Origin: Tillandsia leiboldiana
Taxonomy: Eukaryota > Streptophyta > Magnoliopsida > Poales > Bromeliaceae
Assembly (NCBI GenBank): GCA_029204045.2
Contig: CM055062.1
Coordinates: 8,737,705 to 8,801,704 of the forward strand
Reading direction: 5' to 3'
Length of the DNA: 64,000 bases
The position numbers and the translations under genes were made by a program. Below the pieces are notes generated by a model. The model did not search any database. It had not been told where the DNA came from and saw only the letters and a program-made list of their open reading frames with translations. Position 1 is the first letter of the stretch, and each line of letters begins with the position of its first letter. Below are positions 36,130 through 47,874 of this stretch, one piece after another.

Positions 36130-37484
36130 GTTAGGAGTGTGTTGGTTCGATAGTCTTTAGCCATCCTCAGTTTATGATAAATGTGTCCCATTTGAGGTAT
36201 TTTTTTCTGATCCACCAATCGAAGGACCACGTATAAAGGCTCCACAATATCAACAATCTCTTTCACATAATCCCAAAATTTGGTGGACTGAATTATTTGC
36301 TCAATACTCTTTCCATCAGGCTTGGAGGCATAACGAGATGTTTGCCATTCATTTGATGCAAACATAGACTTTAAACCATTTTTATTTTTAAGAAAACTGT
36401 TTAGAGCGATAAAATTTGTGGCAAATCGTGTGATACCAGGACGTAAGATCTCTCCTCCAATGAATTTGGACATTAAAGCATTGACCCAATTATGATTATA
36501 CAAATACTTAGATACACGTTGTGCAGTATCTATAATCTTTTTTACCCGATTTATCGTACCAAAGTCAGACATCATTAGGTTGATACAATGCGCCGCACAA
36601 GGAGTCCAAAATATGTGTGGATGCCTTTGCATCAGTAGTTTGCCAGCTTTCTTGTAGTTTGAACCATTGTCTGACACTACCTGTACCACATTTTTCTCAC
36701 CAATCTTACCAAGAACTTGCTCCAATAATGCATATATATAATCAACATCTTCAAATCGACCGGTCGCATCAACTGACTTGTGGAAGACCACCTTGCCATT
36801 GCAATAAAATAAAAAATTTATGATGCTCAAATGTGTATGTGATGTCCAACTATCACACATTAAAGTAACACCATACATCTCCCACTGTTGTTTGAAGTTT
36901 TTTATCCATGCATGGATATCACTGACCTCCGCATCAAGGTATTTGCCGGCGATCTCATACGGTGTTGGGGGTTCAACTCCTGGACCCTCCTTTTGTACGG
37001 CAGTGATCATTGATCTATAATATGGACTGTTTGCTACATAGGAAGGAATATGACTAAAGTGAAAAAACTTTGCTATTGCTCGACCAATTCTGCCTTTTTT
37101 ATCTTTTTTGAGCATTGTATCTATGCGCTGTTGTTGAGCATCTGGACCAGGAAATGCCATTAGGTCTATATCTATAATATTTGGACCTTTTCCACTTTTT
37201 TGTTTTGGTATTTTCTTTAATCTTTCGAATATGCGGCCAACAGAACCACTTCGAGATAAACCTGATGGCGCAGAGCCAGATCTAGACCCGCCACCGGCAT
37301 CAAACTGAGAGGTCGCAAATTGTGCTCTATGTCGTTGGACTTCATCTTGCTGCCATCTTTCCTGTAAAGATGCTTCCATGGCAGCTCTAGTATCAATATC
37401 AAATTCATCACCTGTACCTTCATATGGGTCAACAGAGGGATACTCGGCTGCTCGTTTATCTAGTTCATCTCGATCATCCCTCAT
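36130..37484 (-). pseudogene. hAT transposase relic (DUF659 type)
   Basis: An open minus-strand frame from an ATG at 37484 encodes a hAT-superfamily protein of the DUF659 class. Landmarks are CDSWTSHTHLSIINF, VVSDNGSNYKKAGK, WTPCAAHCINLMM and GITRFATNF. The usual N-terminal BED zinc finger and C-terminal dimerisation domain are absent, and homology fades near 36165 (KLRMAKD). The reading frame runs on into the MULE end only by chance. It lies within the family C LTR. Confidence 0.85.
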
Positions 37485-37515
37485 TTTCTGTTTTGCTAAT
37501 TTTGTAGATTCTAAT

Positions 37516-37634
37516 CAAGGTTCGAAGTGCCGTGGCACGGGGGCGTGCCGCTCGCCGCCTGGCACGGTACGGTACCGGCACGCAAGCGTGCCGACACGTG
37601 GCACGCTTGCGTGCCGATGGATACGCATGACCTC
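37516..37634. mobile_element. GC-rich hairpin related to the hAT-like MITE ends
   Basis: Starts CAAGGTTCGAAGTGCCGTGG and ends GTGCCGATGGATACGC, like the MITE family's two ends brought together without the AT-rich centre. It has an inner GGCACGCAAGCGTGCC palindrome. No clear 8 bp duplication. It lies 31 bp upstream of the hAT transposase ATG, so it may be that element's terminus. Confidence 0.6.
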
Positions 37635-38955
37635 TTAAATTATGACCCACCACAGCCAACACCCATTTCCCTCCTCTCTTTCTTATTCTCTTCTTCCTTG
37701 CTCTCTCTAGAAGCTTAGGAAAGAGAAGTCCTAGCTTGGAACATAGGAGAATTTGATCTCTTGGAAGAAAAGAGATTGGGGAGAAGCATCTACAGGAGAT
37801 CCTTGGAGGTGGAAATAATCCTCTTCTCCACATTTTGGAGCAAGAACAAGAGGCAAGCCTTTTAGGATTTTTGAAGTTTTGAGTTTTTATGGGTTTAAAA
37901 AGGATAAAATGATCTCTTATGTGTTCTAATCCCATTTTTAGGAGATTTCTTGGAGTTTTGAGAGATCAAGCCCTATTTTCTTCAAGAAGTGAACCAAGGT
38001 GGGGGATTCTACCGAAATGGGTGTTCTCTTCCCTTTTTCCTTTGCTTTTAAATTTAGAAGCATGATAGTAAGAGTAGGATTGTAAAGGGTTCATAGATAT
38101 TGAACAATTAGGGTTTAACCCTAACAAATGATTGTGTTAAAACCTAGTATAGGTTATTCTTGCATGTGGATAAGTGGTACTTGACTTAGGATAGGTTAAG
38201 AGGTCAAGATGTGTGGCATTAAACCTAGGAGATAACTCTAGGTTAAACGAGTGGCATTGAACTTAGGGGAATAACCTTAAGGTGAAAGTATAGAGTTGCA
38301 ACATAGAGTTAATAAACTCTAGGGTTAGTGCTTTATGTGAGTTTGATGTCCTTAGAGACAATTAGCAACCCTAGTGCGATGGACTTAGGGTGACTGTAAC
38401 TCTACAATAAGCAAACATGAACCTCTAACCTAAATTGGCGACCTAGTGGCGCCCAAGCTATCCTAGAGTAAATAACCTAGAGTAAAAAAGAATGAGAATT
38501 GGCACCCATTTAGAGATAGCACGCATAGTGGCTCCTAGGATTGGAACACATCGGACGAGATACTTCCGAAAGATTTAAAAAGTGAAAAGAGTAAAATTGG
38601 CACCTTCGGATTTGAGACTCGCCATTTAGGGGTAGCGAGCAAAGCGGCTCCTAGGGTTGGAATCGATCGGGCGAGGTACTTTTGAAGGATTAATAAGTGA
38701 AACGAAAGTGCAAATGGCACCTTGGATTTGAGACTCGTCAAGTGGTAGCATGACTACTAGGGTTGGAACCCATCGGACGAGGTATTTCCAAAGGGCTAAA
38801 GAACTAAAAAAAAGTGTAAAATGGCCGAGGTGGCCGGGTTAGATGTGACCCTTTCATAGCAGCATAGTGCCGAGTCAGGCATAGTAGCATACTATATGAG
38901 CATGATTAGTAGAGTAGCGATTTTATATCAGCATGCTAGTTTAGTATTTACAACT

Positions 38956-39015
<60 letters not shown>

Positions 39016-39541
39016 TCTTGCTACTATTGCTTCCATTGGACCAAGCGGTGTAGAACATGTTTCTCGGTGGTTGAACCCACTGGAAACTATTCATAGTTCT
39101 CACACCCTTTGGTGATCATTTTTACAGATCCAAATCCTGCCGGCCAGGCACGCAACAGGGGCAAGAGCCCGACAGTTTAGCAACCTAGAGGGTCTAGCAG
39201 CATCGACACCTTTTTGGATATTTTTGAGTGAACTATGTATTGTGAGGAAAGAGATGAAAATTGTAAATTTTGTTTAAATACATGTTGAGAGAAAAATGTA
39301 ATTAATACTATATTATGTGGTTCACTCATGTACTTCGCTTTTTGCTTATCATTAAACTTGTTGTTTAAATGAATGAAAGTTTTAGTTTAGTAGTTTTATA
39401 CTCTGATATTGTATCTCTTTGTACACTCGTATTAAATTGAGATCATGATTCCGTTCCTTTCGAGTATAGAGATGTCATGCCCGATTGGCGGGTCTGTTGG
39501 CGTGCCCGAACTGTCTAAATTGGCGGTCTCGGGGCGTGACA
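37635..39541 (+). mobile_element. Family C LTR, right part (copy 1)
   Basis: Continues to GGCGGTCTCGGGGCGTGACA at 39541, followed by the TGAGG duplication. The last 600 bp match 4280-4822. It contains a CT-rich leader-like stretch, three imperfect copies of a repeat of about 115 bp near 38506-38800 (GGCTCCTAGG.TTGGAAC, GGACGAGGTA) and a TA microsatellite. No internal region follows, so it is a solo LTR by structure. Confidence 0.78.
38958..39013. repeat. (TA)n microsatellite
   Basis: About 28 TA units inside the family C LTR. Copy 2 at 4280-4822 has no such expansion, so it arose after the copies separated. Confidence 0.95.
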
Positions 39542-41860
39542 TGAGGTCCGACAGAGCATGTGAGTACTATGGAAGACATACAGAAAAAGGTCAAATGACC
39601 AATTCATTTGCTCAATTCCTCAAAGGTGAAGGCATTATTGCTCAACATATGATGCCTGGCACATCCCAACAAAATGGCGTTGCTGAAAGGAGGAACAAAA
39701 CACTCATGGATATAGTAAGGAGCATAATTAGCAGCTCTTGTCTTCCATAATCTCTTTAGAGTGAAGCACTAAAGACAGCGGTGTATATTTTAAATAGGAT
39801 TTCATCGAAGGTTGTTTCCAAAACTCCTTTGAGTTATAGAAATAGTGGAGACTTAGTTTAAATCACTTGCATGTATGGGGATGTCCAGCTAAGGTGAGGG
39901 TTTGTAACTCACATATAAAGAAGTTAAACTCCCGAACAGTCAGTGGATACTTCATTAGCAATGCAGTCAAATCACTTATCCAAAAAGTTGACGCCAGGAA
40001 TGCCAAGTTTCTTGAGGATTCCGAAGTTAATGGGAGTGTTGTTCCTCAAAAGGTGGAATTTGAGGAAATAAGAGATTCAACTAGTTATCTATCAACATAC
40101 AACGATTTAGTTGCTCTTCCAAGAAATCAATTTGACCATATTGGAAACCAACTAATCCTAAGAGCATTAAAATGCTAAACTAGTTGAACCTCCTTATGAA
40201 GAGCCCTTCCAAGAGGAACAACCAATTACAGAGCCAGCTACACAGAATAATAAGAACCTACGAGAAGTGGTTGGCTTAAGAAGATCCTCAAAGCAAAGGA
40301 GATCAGCAATTTATAATGATTATGTAGTCTATCTTCAGGAGTCTGACTATGATGTTGGACTCCATAAAGACCCTTGAACATTTCCAGAGGCCATGTAGGG
40401 AGATAAATCCTCTTTTGGTATGATGCCATGAAGGAAGAGATGAAATCTATGGTGGAAAATAGATTTTGGGATCTCATTGAGTTACCACAAAGAGTCAAAG
40501 TCGTTGGCTATAAGTAGGTCTTCAAAACCAAAAAGACACTTTAGGTAACATAGAACTATACAAAGACAGACTTGTTGCCAAAGGTTTCACTCAGAAGAAA
40601 GGCATTGATTATTATGAAATCTTCTCTCCAGTATCCAAAAAGGATTCATTCAGAATTATCATGGTTTTGGTAGCTCATTTTGTTTTGGAGCTACATCGGA
40701 TGGATGTGAAAATGGCATTCCTAAGGGTAATATAGAGGAGATACTCTACATGCAGTAGCTTGAAGGTTTTAGTACAAATGAAAATAGTCACCTTGTTTGC
40801 AGATTAAAGAATTCTATATATGGACTCAAACAGGCCTTCCACCAATGATATATCAAGTTTCATGATATAATTACTACATTCGGTTTCGTAGAAAGTATTG
40901 TGGATCAGTGCATATACCTTAAAGCCAATGGGAGTAAGCATATTTTCCTAGTCCTGTACGTGGATGATATTCTGCTTAAGAATAGTAATTTAAGTTTGCT
41001 TAAGCACAAAAATTTTCTTTCCAAGAACTTCGAGATGAAGAATATAGGTGAGATTCACAAAAATATATCTCGAAGGATTTTGGGTCTACCTCAGCAAGCC
41101 TACATTGAAAGAGTCCTAATAAGATTTTACATGGCAAATTGTACACCTACAGCTGCGCTTATTAAGGAAGGTGACAAATTCAATCAGAAACAGTGCCCAC
41201 AGAATGATTTAGAGCGAGAGCATATGAAAAGCATAGCCTATACCTCTGCAGTAGGAGCTTGATGTATGCGCAGGTCTATACTAGGATGATATAGCTCATG
41301 AACTAGGGATGCTGGGCAAATACCAGAGCAACCCTGGCCTTGGCCACTGGAAAGCTACAAAGAAGGTCATAAGATACTTATAGGGATCCAAGAACTATAT
41401 CCTCACCTACATGCATTCCAACCATCTTGAGGTGGTTAGTTATTTGGACTCCGATTTTGCTGGATGTGTGGATTCTAGAAAGTCCACATCGAGATACATT
41501 TTCTTTCTAGCTCAGGGTGCAGAAGCACCAAGCAGGATACAGTTGCTACATCCACCATGGAGGGAGAGTTTATCGCTTGCTATGAGGCTTCATCACAGGC
41601 TTTATGGCTGATAAATTTTATCGCAAGTTTAAGAGTTGTCGACTCTATAGTAAGGCTAATTAAGATTCATTGTGACAAATCTACTGCAGTGTTCCTTGCT
41701 AAGACTAGTCGAATTACAAATCGTAGCAAACATGTCGATATAAAATATCTTGCTGTGAAAGAATACGATAAGAATAAGGTGGATATTCAACACATTGGGA
41801 AGCATTGCCGACAAACAAGTACAAAGATCATTTTGATAGTATGGGTATCTTAAGTTTATT
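39542..41860 (+). pseudogene. Copia relic F, 3' part: integrase, RT, RNase H
   Basis: Resumes in the integrase core just where 27635 stopped (RSDRACEYYGRHTEKGQ). It continues through QQNGVAERRNKTL, broken RT pieces including YVDDIL (about 40957) and RNase H (DSDFAGCVDSRKSTSR, IHCDKSTAVFLAK). The end is near 41850. Frames change many times, so it is long dead. I could not define a 3' LTR. Confidence 0.87.
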
Positions 41861-42249
41861 TACAGTTTGAGTTTTTTTCTTCTTGTATAAAGACTCTAGT
41901 GACTTTTCTCATTTGAATAAGAAAATGCTTTTTTTTTGGCATAGTTATACATATAAAGTTTTCTTACGTACACTAAAGTATTATCATGCACTAAAGTTGG
42001 ACTCTAAGTTGAACTTATTATAAGTTTCTATGGTTGTAACTCGTAAAGATACTTGATTAAAGAAATGTGTGCTTTTGATACATGGAAAAGAGTGTTCATT
42101 TTGCTGGAACATGACTGCTATGATCAAAGTACTGTTATTTCTTAGTTAAGCAGGAGATTTTGACTGTATAATTTAGTGGGTACCTGATAAAATTTTATAT
42201 CGCCTATACAATAATGAATACATCACTAGGCCAAATAGAAGAATTTTCG
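41861..42249. other. AT-rich sequence after copia F, no gene seen
   Basis: Probably the copia F 3' untranslated region or LTR remains. No matching LTR elsewhere in the window. Confidence 0.4.
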
Positions 42250-42362
42250 ATGTGGCCAACGTAATTTATTCTAGGCGATCCCTAAGGATATAGTCAATCC
42301 AACGGTTGGAGTATATCTGGGGACGTTCTTGATGGACGGACATGATTAAAATATCCTTATAT
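42250..42362 (+). repeat. Dispersed repeat, copy 2
   Basis: Matches 9563-9690 (GATGTGGCC, GGCGATCCCTAAGGATA, CAATCCAACGGTTGG, ATCCTTATATA). A (CATA)n microsatellite follows at about 42370-42420. Confidence 0.7.
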
Positions 42363-42391
42363 ATTAGGTTTTATATACATACATACATACA

Positions 42392-42426
<35 letters not shown>

Positions 42427-42430
42427 GTAT

Positions 42431-42944
42431 AGAGTCAGGCTGGTATACTATCAATAGTACAGCCTGGCTTGTACTAGTGAATTTTTTAGCGTTGGATCGC
42501 TTTGAGATTTGTGCTGAGAATTTAAAAGAATTGACGAAATGTTTTCCGTTTCACAGTCCGTTTAGGCATTTTCTCTTTCTTCTCTACTCTTTTTCTTTCT
42601 TTGGAATATGTGTATCCACTTTCTCTCTTCTTCTCTCTTTGTTTGGGATACGTGCGATAATGAGAGAGAGAGAAAGAGGCAGAGAAAGAGAGAGAGAGAG
42701 AGGAGAGAGGCATTGCTTCTCTCTCTCTCTTTTTCTCCCTAGCTTTCTCTCTTCAACTTTCCTCCCCGCCGCCCCTACCTCGGTCTAGAGCACGCCGGCC
42801 CACCGCCCCTACCCCGGTCCAGAGCCCGCCGGTCGCCGGCTCGCCCCGCGGTCTAGAGCCCGCCGCCTCCCCCCCCCCCCCCCTCGGGTCCAGATCTGGC
42901 TCTTGTACAAGTCAAGCTGTACTATTGATAGTATACCAGCCTGA

Positions 42945-42948
<4 letters not shown>
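42431..42948. mobile_element. TIR element of about 518 bp
   Basis: AGAGTCAGGCTGGTATACTA at the left is repeated inverted at the right, with about 40 bp of nearly perfect inverted repeat including a TACTATCAATAGTAC palindrome. It is flanked by TA-rich microsatellites, so a TA duplication is possible but not diagnostic. The inside is CT/GA-rich and then GC-rich, with no gene. Confidence 0.8.
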
Positions 42949-42986
<38 letters not shown>

Positions 42987-43219
42987 CATAACGAAAGTAC
43001 TAGTCTAATCTTAATCCCATATTTGTTCCTGTGATGGTTCCATCCCCGGAGATAAAAGAATCAACTGGAAGTATCCCGCTTTTTTGTAAATCGTGAATAA
43101 GGAGGAATCACAAAGAAGAATCGTCATCTATAATCCGTCTTAGGAAATCGAAATCATGGCACAAGGTATGATTTTAATTTTCATATGATTTAACATGTCA
43201 TTGACACCATACTTGTAGA

Positions 43220-43561
43220 CAAGGATTTAAGTGTCGTGGAACAGAGTAGTGCCAACAACTTGCTAGCACTGTACAACACGGTGTGTGATGTGCCATGGCG
43301 ATGTGTACTAGTTCGAAAAAGACCTGTATGCCAACAAACTTTAACAAGATATATTTATTTTCTTTGGCACCATTATATTTTAATTTCTCATATCTCTCTA
43401 TCAATTTTTTTACACTTTATTGAGATAACTAATTATTAATTTCTAAAGAAAATAGGATGTTGAGCCGTGGCATTAGCATGGAGGTCATATTGTGTCGATA
43501 CGTTTCGAGCACTATAAGGCACGGTGGGCACAGCTCATGCCGATGGGCACTTATAACCGTG
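43220..43561. mobile_element. hAT-like MITE, copy 2 (decayed)
   Basis: The same family as 26590-26933: CAAGGATTTAAGTGTCGTGG start and CACTTATAACCGTG end, 342 bp. The flanks CTTGTAGA and CATGTACA agree at six of eight bases, as for an old 8 bp duplication. A partial second centre of the family follows at about 43580-43667. Confidence 0.78.
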
Positions 43562-43667
43562 CATGTACATTAAAATAGTTTGGCATGAAAAAGCTTAACG
43601 CCAGTATATTATCTCAAATTGTTTTGTATCAAATTTTTTATACTTTATTAAGATGATTACTTACTAA

Positions 43668-46600
43668 TGTCGTAGCGAAGTCCGTTTTTCCTTTTGACGA
43701 CCCTAATGCCTCGAAAAATGTGAAAATAGTGAAAAAACAACATATTTACGCGAAAGACCCTATATTTTATGCACCGAAATGCTTGCAACATCTTGGAGAG
43801 GGACCTTAATGCTAAATACACCCTCTGTGAAGGACCCAAGTCAAAATAATGGGTGTAGAAGGACCAGCTAGCATTTTGTTACAACAATATGTATTTCAAC
43901 CAAGGGTTTCTCTTGGAGAAACCCTAGCCGATTGCTCTTGCTCCAAGCCGCCTCCACGAGATCCTTCCTCTTCCTCTACTCCTTCCCCAGCCGTTACACC
44001 GCCGGCCGCCACCTCACCTCACCGAAGAAGGAGAAGAAGCAAGTTTTCGCTTAGATCTCGGGCTTGGGAAGGGTTGAAGCAACCAAAACCCTGATTTTGC
44101 ACCCGAGCTCTTCTGGGACACTCATATCTCTCTAGAGACCCATCGCGAGGAGCGCCGTCACCTAGTTTCGTCGCACGCCGCCAGGAAGCCACTTTCTTTT
44201 CTTCTTCTTCTTCTTGGACCGAGGTAGGTTGGAACCTCTCTCTCTCGAGTTTCCTTGCGCCAAGACCCTCCCCACTCCTCTTCTGACATCCTTGGCATCA
44301 TCCTTGCACAGCCCTGAGGTCTGAGAAGCCCTGGTTCGCCGGCGGGACAAAGGTGGCCGCCGGAAACCTAGTTTTGGCCGAATCTGCAAGTGCGCTTCAT
44401 CCGACCGTCAAGATCGAGATCAAGCTTGTTGGTTAGCGTCTGATGATCACCAGGAAGACCCCCAAGAAGTTTCAACCCATTTGGTGCAGTCGTTGAGCGG
44501 GAAAGTGATACCCTAGTTTTGGGTGTCTTGATATTGGCCGACCGTGGTCCTGCGCCGCCGCCGTCGCTCCCTAGTGCCGGCCAACCCTCAGGTTAGCTTC
44601 CTCTCTTCAAGACAGCCCCACAGGTGTCTTTTCTCGAGCTTGAAACCCACGATTTAAACCTCTCTCCTTCCTTGCTCTAGGATTGATATACTTTTGTTTC
44701 TCCGGCCAACCGCCGCCACAGGCTGCCGGAGTTGGTTTAGGTGGAGAGGTTGGCACCCCCGGACCCCACTAGTGTTGTTGCTTGCCTAGGACTCACCCCA
44801 GAACCGAGATTTGTGAAGTTACACCAAATTGAGATCTTGGAGAATAGATCTTGAGCCAACTTGCCCCGAGCACTATTCCGGCGACCCCATGACACCTCGA
44901 AGGTAAGCCTATGAATCTTCTTGCTCCTCTGAGCATGATGTTCACCTCGGTTCACACAGAGAATAGATGTTGGTGCATAATTAGCAACTTGGCCTATGTT
45001 GTAAGCTTGAATGTTGACCCTGGCAGCTTTACGGAATATGTGCCACTCCCAAACAGTGAGCATGAGCTTCAGTATGTCGATGCCCAACTAGTGGTGCCCT
45101 CAGATTAATCTGAAAATCTTCAGATCTTAAGTTGTAGCTTAAAAGTCCTATAAATACATGTATTTATGCAAATTATAGTAAACCCAGTGGTCTAATTGCA
45201 ATTGTAGCCTTATGGGCTGTTTTGGGAAGCGTGCACGTGATCTCTGAACCTTTCGTTTGAGATCTAATGACTTTCGTTGAGCGGAATTTGCTTAACGAAC
45301 CGTAAATCGGCGAAATTGTCAGTTTATCGGCATTTCGGCGTTTCGGCATTTACCACGCATTTCGAGAAAAATAGATGATTAATATTATTTGCCAGATGTC
45401 CCTGGCTATTCTCGACGCTGTCTGGCACGCCCAGTGACTTTGGTTTAGCGTTGGTGACAAGGATTTAAGTGCCGTGGCACGGGGTCGTGCCGAAAACTTG
45501 CCGGCACGGTACGGCACGGTGCGTGCCGAGCCGTGCCGAGCCGTGCCGATGAGTGCCGGTCACAAAAAATACATGCGTGCCGACACATAATGGCATGAAA
45601 TATTTAATTTCTTTAGCAATAAAATTTTTTAATTGCTTATTATGTATCTTTATCAAATATTTTGAACTTTATTAAAAAAATTACTTAGTAATTTTAAGAA
45701 AAAAGGGTTTTGAACTGTGTCATCGGCACGGGAGCAGTATCGTGCCGGTATCTTGTTGGCACGGTACAGCACGGTAGATACGGCCCGTGCCGATGGATAC
45801 TTAAAACCTTGGTTGGTGATTTCTAGCGCCGAAATCGGATTTCCCGAAGTGAGTTTCAATTATTATGGCACTATTTGTGCACGGGATTGTACAGAGTCGG
45901 ATGTTAGTGCCCGAACGTCTTAAGTTAAGCGTTCTGGGGTAGCACGTCAAGTTTCATTGAATTCGAAAACCGTAAGCACAGATCGGACCATAGTTGGTCG
46001 ATCGACGGATTACCGAAAAATTTGGCGAATCCCGGGGACTTTAGTGAAGTTGCCCGTTTAGCTTGTTTGTATACAGTGACTCGTTGGGTTGGGTGTGAGT
46101 CTTTTACCCACCCGTGGTTATGATTCAGGCCCCAGCATTTAGCAGCTAGCACACGAGCCTTCCAGCGGATTCCTCGATTATCTGCATTAAGGTGGGTACT
46201 TCGGTCCGGGCTTCATCATATCGTCACCTATGGGGTACCGTATTCGGTTGGATCTCTGTGATTGTTGCTAGCCTTGGTCCCATTCCTTGAGCTCTCTTGC
46301 CTTTCTTTCAGTATAATAGTTTACTACTCTTGTATTGTGCATACTTAGCTTATACTTGGACTATTGCCATGCCTGATTGGTCATTAGCTAGTGATGATTT
46401 TAGCCCAGTTACTTCAGCATCCTCCTGTTCAGTGATTGCAGTATTTTCCTATTCTTATATTGCATGATAGTATAGGGATCAGTTGTTACAGATACAGCAT
46501 GATTGATTATACAGTATCAGCATCCCAGTTGTGATTCCGGCTTATTGCCGATTACTCGGTCTGTAGACCGTGAGCTTGAGCATCAGCATTTTGATCGCCA

Positions 46601-47610
46601 CAGTACCAGCTGCACTTCATGTATGCCCGTGGGACTGATCCCCCCGCATTGGTGTTCTTTACTGGTAGAGTGGTCGACAGCGACCCGTGAGCCCCAGATA
46701 GCACCAAGTGGTGCAGGGTTATGTCAGCCAGATAGGTGCCAGACAGTAACATTGGCCTGAGGTTTCCATGACCTGTGACGGCATTGATTGGGTACTCTGT
46801 TTCTACTATTGCTGCATAGTTACTTTGTGGTTGCCTTCAGTTGTTCCTATTTGGCATGCTTTGGTACCTTTTCATTACAGCACTATTATATCATGATTAT
46901 CCATACCCTATTACTCAGTATTCACTCAGCATGACTTCTACATGATTACCTGTTTCATATATTACTCCAGCATTAAGATTACATATCAGCCATTATCCGC
47001 TCCATCGTTATTTCAGTATTGAGATTGTACATTTACCTACTGTCTTCTACTACCCGTTGTTTATTGTATACCAGTAGATACGACTTGCTGTCACCCGACC
47101 CGTCGTACCCATCGGGATACATTTATGTTGTATCTCACACCCTTTAGGTGACCACCATTTCAGGTCAGTCAGGAAGTGGGGTGTCGGGATGACAATGTGA
47201 GCTACTCGATAGAGTCGTCCCTTATGCTAGCTATGATTGGTCGTCGCTTTTATATCTACAGTTTTAGATTGGCTACGCTCATGACTCAGTAGTTTTATCT
47301 TGTGTATTTGCTTTAGTGGTGACTGATGTTATCATATGGACTTGTAGTAGTTTTATCAGCATTTGTGATCGATTGTGATGATTGGATTATTAGTATTTTC
47401 AATTGTAGTATTTTCAGTTGTAACTCTGATTGTGCATTCTGTACTAGTCAAGCCGTGCATGTATAGGGAAGACTCTGTCCAAGTGGACAGGATTTTTTAT
47501 ACATGTGGTGATCTAATCACGTCCTGGAAACCCAGTTTTAAACTCTGGTTTATAAAAATAAAAACAAAAAATACAAAATTTAGACCGCTTTTCAAATCTG
47601 GGGCGTGACA
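43668..47610 (+). mobile_element. Large LTR G, probably solo
   Basis: Ends TCTGGGGCGTGACA at 47610 like LTRs A, B and C, and no primer site follows. The start TGTCGTAGCG at 43668 is a guess because no matching 5 bp duplication is visible (ACTAA against TGCCT). It contains a GC-rich leader-like part (43900-44900) and an inserted MITE at 45458. ORFs inside are short and unlike known proteins. Confidence 0.6.
45458..45811. mobile_element. hAT-like MITE, copy 3 (in LTR G)
   Basis: 354 bp, CAAGGATTTAAGTGCCGTGG to ACTTAAAACCTTG, with a perfect 8 bp duplication GTTGGTGA (45450-45457 and 45812-45819). Very similar to the copy at 56277-56620, so recently active. Confidence 0.94.
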
Positions 47611-47626
47611 TGCCTCTATTTTAGGT

Positions 47627-47659
47627 GTTAGAGAGAGAGAAGAGAGAGAGAGAGAGAGA
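47627..47659. repeat. (GA)n microsatellite
   Basis: GA repeats with one break lie between LTR G and copia E. Confidence 0.9.
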
Positions 47660-47672
47660 CCACTTCTCCACT

Positions 47673-47871
47673 TGATAGATGGGCAAAAAGAGCATATCCT
47701 ATGGTTTGTATTAACATCAATTATATAGTACATGAGAAGGTATTTCTATGGTAACAATGACAACCATAGTAATAATATAACTAGGATTACATGCTATATA
47801 ATCCTACGCTATAGATGGTAAGTAATATATAGTATAGAAACAATAAAGATAATACTAAATATATCGTAAGA
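47673..47871 (-). repeat. 3' LTR of copia E
   Basis: 199 bp, TGATAGATGGG to ATATCGTAAGA on the plus strand, matching 52627-52825. Confidence 0.93.
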
Positions 47872-47874
47872 TCC

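Noticed and set aside
43849..44389. Short ORFs rich in Ser/Pro/Arg, at first suspected as a gene start
   Set aside because: They lie within LTR G, which ends with the shared GGGGCGTGACA; composition and position fit an LTR leader.
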